Both the position numbers and the translations under genes were made by a program. Positions 57,801 through 64,000 of a DNA stretch of 64,000 nucleotides are shown piece by piece. Within the stretch, counting starts at the first letter, position 1. The number at the start of each line of letters is the position of its first letter. A model generated the notes under the pieces. That model saw nothing but the letters and a program-made list of their open reading frames with translations. It did no database searches and had not been told where the DNA came from. The stretch is from Pseudeuparius sepicola. Its lineage: Eukaryota; Arthropoda; Insecta; Coleoptera; Anthribidae. The stretch is from positions 28,970,901 to 29,034,900 of the forward strand of contig OY987299.1 in the NCBI GenBank assembly GCA_963920635.1. Direction: 5' to 3'.

Positions 57801-58970
57801 TCATAAAAAGAACTTCAATGCCGAGGAACATATTATATATTTTTTGAAATCGCAAAAAAATATTTTTCTTGAAATCGGCATTAAAATGTCCCAAAATCGT
57901 CATTAAAAGCACAGAAATCGTACAATAATGGGCTACATTATTGTACGATTTTTTCAATAAGTAGGTCTTGGCGAGGTGTAAACATCAAACGTCAGACGCG
58001 GAGAAATCGCCCGTCAAAAGTGACCAAATATTCAAAACCCGGCCGATAAAGGCCCATTTAACTTTTCGTACACATTGCGAAATTGTTTCCTATAGAAGCG
58101 CAATCCTTCAGTATACATATTTTAGTAAATTTGAATATCGATAGATTTGTTGTGTAGGCTGCACAATAAGCAGCAGTTTGGTTTTTCTGTACGAAGATGC
58201 CGTGTCTTATCATACTTGACCTAGGTAGAGCGATCGTCAAAGTAAAGCAACGCCGCGCGTAGTCGGTTCATGGACGGGTGATACCTTATTATTATTTTCT
58301 TGCCTAATAAAACATTTTTTCCGATTTCAAAAAAATATATTGTGTACCTCGGCACTGAAGTTCTTTTTATGACTCATGTGGTTTATTTGCCTCGGCCAGA
58401 GGCCTCGGCAACTAAATTCCACATGAGTCATAAAAAGTTGAACTTCAGTGCCTTGGTACATAAATAACTATTAGTAGGCGAAAAAATAATCATAAGGGAT
58501 CACCCGTCCATGAACCGACTATGCGCGGCATTGCTTGACTTTGACGATCGCTCTAACCTAGGTCAAGTATGACGAGACACGGCACTTCCTGACAGAAAAT
58601 CCAAACTGCTGCCTGTTATGCAGCCTCCATGTAAAATAGATTAATATTCAAACCTATTAAAAAATGTACACTGAAAGATTGCTCTGCTATAGGTAACAAT
58701 TTCGCAATGTGTACGAAAAGTTAAATGGGCCTTTATTGGCCGGGTTTTAAATATCTGGTAACTTTTGACGGACGATGGCTCCGCGTCTGAAGTTTGATGT
58801 TTACATCTTGCCAAGGCCTACTTATTGAAAAAACCGTACAATAATGGGCTACTTCAGTGACAATTTGTGAGCTTTTAATGACGATTTTGAGACACTTCAC
58901 TGCCGATTTTAAGAAAAACATTTGAGAAGAATAGTTATCCTTATGAATTTGCACGTTTTTCGGGATTTCC
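57800..58970. repeat. Family Y large inverted repeat (copies 2 and 3)
   Basis: Copy 2 (about 57830-58395) and copy 3 (about 58405-58970, inverted) pair over most of their length (GGCCCATTTAACTTTTCGTA with its complement; GTCGGTTCATGGACGGGTGA with its complement). The centre is the palindrome GCCTCGGCCAGAGGC at 58389-58403. A CAAGGCAC...CATAAATAACTATT segment beside the centre recurs at 51735-51850. No TSD or coding sequence found; superfamily unknown. Confidence 0.7.
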
Positions 58971-59999
58971 AACAATATAACAATGCTAATAGAATTTGAG
59001 AAATAAATAATCTGGTGGACGGACCAATAAATATAATTATTCCTTATATTCCCGGACTATCAGATAAGCTAAAACGCATAGGCAATCGTTTTAATGTCAG
59101 AACAGTATTTAAAAGCAAAAATACATTAATATCGCTCTTTAAATTATTTTGCCTAATTAAACTTTCATGATGTGAAAAATGTTAACAATAGGTAGAAAAA
59201 AAATAGCTTAATACGAAATTAATAATTGTTTGATATTTTTTTCTTGAATTTTAAAATTTTTTGAGAAACAATTTTCTGCTGTGACGATAAAGCGCGATCT
59301 AAGTGAATTTATTACTTTTTTTATTTTTTTATATCAATAAATTCCTTTTTTTTTTCTTTTTTTTTTCTCGGTAAACAGATTCATTTGATTTTTAATTGGG
59401 TTTTTCGCCACCAAACTGATTAAAGGACAACTTAAATTAAAAGCACTTAGTAAAGGATATAATATATTCTATAGGGTAGAATATATCCTAATTTGTCGAA
59501 GTTAGTTTTTGAGGTAATCGTTCAAAGTTTCGTTCATTTATTGTTAAGAATTTATGAATTTTCCAGGCAACTTGAAAAAGTTTTCTTTTAATCATTTAAG
59601 AGTGAAATGAATAAATAGCAAGATTTGCATTTTTTTGCAAAAATGTAATCTACATTGCTAAAAATATAACAATATAACCTTATGAGATACGCCTGTGCGA
59701 AAATAGTTTCTCTAAAAAGTCGTTGTGGTGCTTGTGATGTGAATACAACATTTTCTCAAGATGTTTCAAGTGTTGTAACCCTTGATATCTGTAGAATCAC
59801 AACACCGATAAAATGTACATGAGAGATAAGTATTTCTTATTTTTTCTTAACCTTCAACCAAGCCTTCAACAATAACATTTTCAACCATGAGCGTCGAGTA
59901 TGCTAAGGTTGATTTTCGACCAAAAAAAAAAGGTTTCGCTTCTTCCTTTTCAGTAGGCGAGGTACCTAGGTACAAAAAGCGAGAAAAAAACAATCACGC
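58971..59999. other. AT-rich DNA with broken inverted repeat scraps
   Basis: AACCCAATTAAAAAT-type sequence at 59378-59445 (inverted) and AGGCAACTTGAAAAAGTT at 59560 (direct) match the interior of the GAGAC element at 26865-26945. TTGATGTGAATACAACATT at 59735 matches 49340 inverted. No gene. Confidence 0.4.
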
Positions 60000-60260
60000 A
60001 CCTACGTCTCCGGGCGTGACCCCAATTGTCCGTGTAGTTTCTCCGCTAACGTCGCCGTCTGTCCCGCCGCCTATCACAGGATAGGGCATTGTGCGGGGGT
60101 CTGCCCCCACAATGCCCGTCGCCCACAATGGCCCTTTAAGAAGCGCGATCCGGGAGTAATTAATGGCGTTTCTGACACCGACCGATCCCGATCGGCACAA
60201 AAGGAGGGATCGGCATGCCGGGATGCGACGCGTCGGAACGTGCGCACACGTGTGGGACAA
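60000..60260. other. GC-rich island
   Basis: CpG-rich (ATCCCGATCGGCAC, GGATGCGACGCGTCGG) with AGTAATTAATGGCG. Overlapping frames on both strands only. Candidate non-coding element bordering a foldback insertion. Confidence 0.35.
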
Positions 60261-60309
60261 TACGGCCGAATACTTGACATAACTGCCAGCGATGGTAGGT
60301 ATATATGTA

Positions 60310-61590
60310 CACTGTGTCCCGGATAAGAATGAACAGCATGGGGATCTTGCAAACGGTGAGAGATAGAGCAACGGTTAAATGGGGAAAAAGTTGCGCGATT
60401 TTGAGGTCAATAAAATGGCACAAACAGATTTATAATATTTTTTTCGTTTTTGAGTTATTTTGAAAAAAGTAAAATTTTGCGTTTTCGATTTTATTTTTTT
60501 CTGAAGTTGTTATCACAGATTATACTGATTATACTGAAAATTTCTTTTTTTTTTCATTCTTTTTTCTAATGCGGTTCTATATTTAATAATAAGAAGTCTA
60601 AATATTAATCAGTATTGTCAACTTACAACTTATCTTTCAATTGGAGAACTAAAAAAAAGGACGGCAAAGACAGTCATACGATAATAAAAAAAATTAATAA
60701 AAATCCTCCACCTAGAAGGCTTTGAAGCAACGAAACCAACGCCTTGTCATTTGTCATAACTCCCACTGTATCATTAGAAATGGAGGGTGCTTTTTCAAAT
60801 GACGAGAAATTTAACATGTCAGCATGTTATAAATATCTTGTGTCACAGAAATAGTTTTGAGGCCGAACGAATGGCAAAAGTTATTGGTTTCGTTGGCTTA
60901 AAGCTTTCTTCTTACAATTAGAAAAAGCGAAGAATTTACTCCAAAACACAATGCGACACTGTTTGCTGTACAACAACAGAAGAAAACGCTTACCAGACAG
61001 GGCCGTATTTAAAAATATTAAGTTTTCGAAGTCAAAATAAACTGTAAGTTAAATTGTTGTCAATACTGATTAATATTTAGACTTACTATCAGTGACTATA
61101 GAAACTATTGTCACGGTTACTATTAAATAGAGAGTCGCAATAGAAAAAAATGAATGAAAAAAAAAGGAATTTTCAGTATAATTGTCTCAAAACATTTTAA
61201 AAATATTTCGTGTCATACACCATGGTATTTGCAATGAAAAGTGCTTTCAAAATCTACAAAAATCGAGGTCCGTATTTAAAAAAATTAAGTTGAAGATGGT
61301 TTCTCAAAAACGAAACGTTGTAGAACAAATCTAAAAACGCCATCTTAAAGCCCGTTGAAAAGTGCCATAAGAAAGTGTTCTTCTTTTTTTTTCTATCTGT
61401 GATAACTTCAGAAAAAAATAAATTCGAAAACGCAAAATTTTACTTTTTTCAAAATAACTCAATATTAGAAATCTGTTTGTGCCATTTTATTGACCTCAAA
61501 AATGCGCAACTTTTTCCCCATTTAACCGTTGCCGTATCTCTCACCGTTCGCAATATTCCCATGATGTTCATTCTTATCCGGGACACAGTG
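60310..61590. mobile_element. 1,281-bp palindromic element, family E
   Basis: CACTGTGTCCCGGATAAGAA at the left and TTCTTATCCGGGACACAGTG at the right are perfect complements with TA flanks (60308-60309, 61591-61592). The outer arms pair for about 240 bases, and inner arms pair again (TCTAAATATTAATCAGTATT with its complement). The unpaired core is 60650-61035. The right arm is duplicated as a lone copy at 21113-21564. Confidence 0.8.
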
Positions 61591-61592
61591 TA

Positions 61593-62652
61593 TACAGCCG
61601 AGCAGAAGTTGTAAATGCGGAGAAACAGATATAGAGTTTCCGGTAACGACGGGTATTTTAAATTTTTTAACACGAAAATACCTCTGATTTCTTTACTGCT
61701 GCCAAGTAAATACCCTCCGTATAGTTGACAATGAAAGTTGGACTATAGTGAAATTATTTTAAGAAGTCCTTACTGGGACTGTGAATTGGTAATTTCGCCA
61801 TCCTAAGTTGGCATCAATGCAGCATAAGTGCAGGTCAGTAACGAACCCATTTGCACAATGAATAACTACTAATAACACGAACAAGAACAACACAGATAAC
61901 GGTAAAACTCACGAAACGTACAAAACCCGCGAATATTTTCACTGCCCAAAGTTTGAACCCTTTTGAACGATCCGGAAAACCTTCACTGTCACTTTCGCAA
62001 CACCGAAATTAAATTTGCCTGAGTACGCACCATAGACGCAGCCGCAAGTAGCTGATTATACCATAATACCAAAATGAGAGTGTTTCCATGACGTTTGAAA
62101 TTAAAATGAATTGTAGTCATAGTTATTTTTATTTGTAGCGGTATAATCGTGATTGCAATAGGGTTTTTATTTCATTATATTCTTTTTTTTTCTTATCACT
62201 TGGGTAACTTTTCACATCATAAATCATTGAGTGATGTCATTAACTGGTAGATACACAACATATACCTATGTTATACCCATGGTTAACAGAAAATTCTTAG
62301 GGATTTTGTGGAGAATGTCATCTGACAAAATCGGGACTTCTTACAGTAATCGGGGAAATTTTTGGGCGATAATGGGAAATAGAATTTGTGGGAGAAATGT
62401 TTGTATTAATGATTTATTTTTAGGGTTACCTTTTCCTTTTAAAAAGGTAACCCATTCAAAAATGGTCACGTGACTTTAGTTACCTGTCAAAAACTACATT
62501 TAAAAAATAAACTCTCTAAAAATTTACTTCCCTGTTAAAATTTCAAAAAGTTTTACTTAAAAATAATTGTTTATTTTTCAATTATACACAGTGTACACCA
62601 AATACGTGAATCTTAGGAAAATTGTTCCTTAAAAAGTCCTGAATTTTAGTTA
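61593..62652. other. Unassigned DNA
   Basis: GGTTACCTTTTCCTTTTAAAAAGGTAACC at 62424-62452 is a small perfect-type palindrome. Otherwise nothing is recognised. Confidence 0.35.
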
Positions 62653-62654
62653 TA

Positions 62655-63725
62655 CAGGGTTAGTCAGAATGTATAGTATATACTTTAAGGGGGTGTTCGG
62701 CAGGTGGTTTTAAGGGGGTCTCTTTCATATAAAATTTTTCGATTTGGGCTTTCCTTGCCAAGTTATTCGGGTCTACAGGATGACCCAAAAGTATTTTTTT
62801 ACTTATATCTCAATAACGGCGCTACTTAAAATTTTTTAATTTGGTATGTGTTATCTACTTACTGGAAGACGCCTTAGGGTAATGTATTCATTTACACAGT
62901 GCCCTAAAAAATGGTAAAAACTAACAACCCCTATTAATTTTTTTGCTCAAACTTTTTTGAGGTTATCTTTTTGGTCTTGCAGGTCCATCATTTCAGTGTA
63001 TCTTTTCATTTTACAACAAAAGTGTACTCTTGTTTCATAACGATACAATCAACCGTTTGCGTTGAAATTGGCAAAACGTGCCCCAAAACACCTGTTAGCT
63101 TCGAAACATAAAATTTTTACCTACCGCTTTCAAACGTTACACATCGACTGTAAACTGAGAAAAAAATTCCTATGAAGAATGTACCAAAACTTATTAGCTT
63201 TCAAAAAGGAAAGGACTGAATTTAACAAAATTTGAACACCCTACATATTTCAATGCTGTTTTGACCAATGTCCAATTGGTATTTTTTTCCTTATTTTGAA
63301 TGTACAATCGATCTGCAACGTTTGAAAGCCGTGTCTTTTCTGGGTCGAAGCCGGTCATCCTGAAATGTGGTATACGGGAGTATTTTATTAATTGCAAACT
63401 TGCTCACAAAATCTTACTTGTAAGACAATTTCTAAATTTGTAAACTCTGTTAGAGATCTTTATTTTGTCACACTTTTGGTCCACTCAACTACTTAAAACA
63501 AGTGCAATTTGTGTCACCACGACGTTACTTTTTTGTTTGCACCTAAGACGGCCTTGACAATAATAAAATATCATGTCCTATATCGGAGCAGCTGACAAAC
63601 TGTTGAAAAAAATTTATGAGAAAACCAGAAGTTATTTTAGTTTTTCTTACCGGATAGTATTTTCTCTAAAACTAAAATCGCGAAACAGATTGGGAGTTAT
63701 TCAGTCGGAAAAGCAGATCACCCTG
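62655..63725. mobile_element. Possible TA-flanked element or two abutting fragments
   Basis: CAGGGTTAGTCAG after TA (62653) and GATCACCCTG before TA (63726) have the family-type termini, but the interior is not palindromic. Two different elements may each contribute one end. No transposase. Confidence 0.3.
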
Positions 63726-63727
63726 TA

Positions 63728-64000
63728 GAGGAGCACCATTTACGCTTCGCGCCGAGAATTACGCGGTGGGCGACTTCCACAAGACCTGGAAGTGACAGTC
63801 GTCGCAAGTTAGGAGAAGTTCTATGCAACTCCGGCATAGTCATAACTAACTATAAAGGTTTTCAAGAAGTATAGTTCGCCCTGTTAGGCGGGACAACCTA
63901 AGCAATCAAGAATCCCACCTTTGAGTGGTTTCGACAAATTAATCGAGGCAGAAATAATCATTTTTCGTAAAATCGGTACCTACAATACAGGCAATACAGG
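63728..64000. other. Unassigned DNA
   Basis: Nothing recognised up to the window edge. Confidence 0.3.

Noticed and set aside
59887..60423. Short frames across the GC island and foldback arm as a gene
   Set aside because: Frames on both strands run from the island into the family E arm, so they are composition and repeat artefacts.

Overview
The window looks like a gene-poor, transposon-dominated stretch of an insect genome. The reasons are an AT-rich background, degraded jockey/CR1-type non-LTR retrotransposons, several hAT elements, a THAP-containing Harbinger relic, and a large population of palindromic (foldback) elements that begin CAGGGTG and are flanked by TA. A beetle is my best guess, but nothing here fixes the order. 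I found no convincing host protein-coding gene, rRNA or intact tRNA. Almost all short open frames are chance frames or arms of palindromes.

Layout. 1-937: tandem repeat array with a tRNA-like internal promoter motif. 5002-6205: first non-LTR reverse transcriptase relic (minus strand). 6345-8890: nested foldbacks. 9748-15111: two short hAT-like elements, a 123-bp hairpin element, a hammerhead-like motif and a clean 688-bp P-like element. 15112-19520: mostly unassigned, with one foldback. 20115-20750: end and transposase fragment of a ZMYM1/DUF4371-type hAT. 21113-24228: three foldbacks or fragments, one still carrying a mariner-like transposase C-terminus. 26239-30512: a 2-kb hAT-like element with (GAGAC)n ends, a foldback, and a hAT with a dimerisation-domain relic. 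35071-41299: foldbacks, a hammerhead ribozyme candidate, a 1-kb inverted-repeat element and a tandem hairpin insertion. 44158-49188: foldbacks (one a 1.7-kb near-perfect palindrome) and a second RT relic. 50171-52142: Harbinger relic. 53103-57236: a small foldback and a hAT-like element with (CAAGA)n ends hosting a third RT relic. 57395-61590: an undefined repeat cluster and another foldback.

The elements work together only as an ecosystem: non-autonomous copies keep the ends, and in a few cases scraps of the transposase, of parents that are not in the window. The most notable observations are: several hAT-like elements with 8-bp target duplications, four of which carry dense simple subterminal repeats, each of a different sequence; a hammerhead ribozyme with a complete core at 36013-36083 (minus strand), of the kind known from Penelope-like retroelements and retrozymes; a P-like element with perfect 29-bp ends; and about a dozen GC-rich islands, one containing a 33-bp sequence repeated exactly in inverted orientation 1.8 kb away. 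These islands do not look like transposons and may be regulatory DNA of a distant gene.
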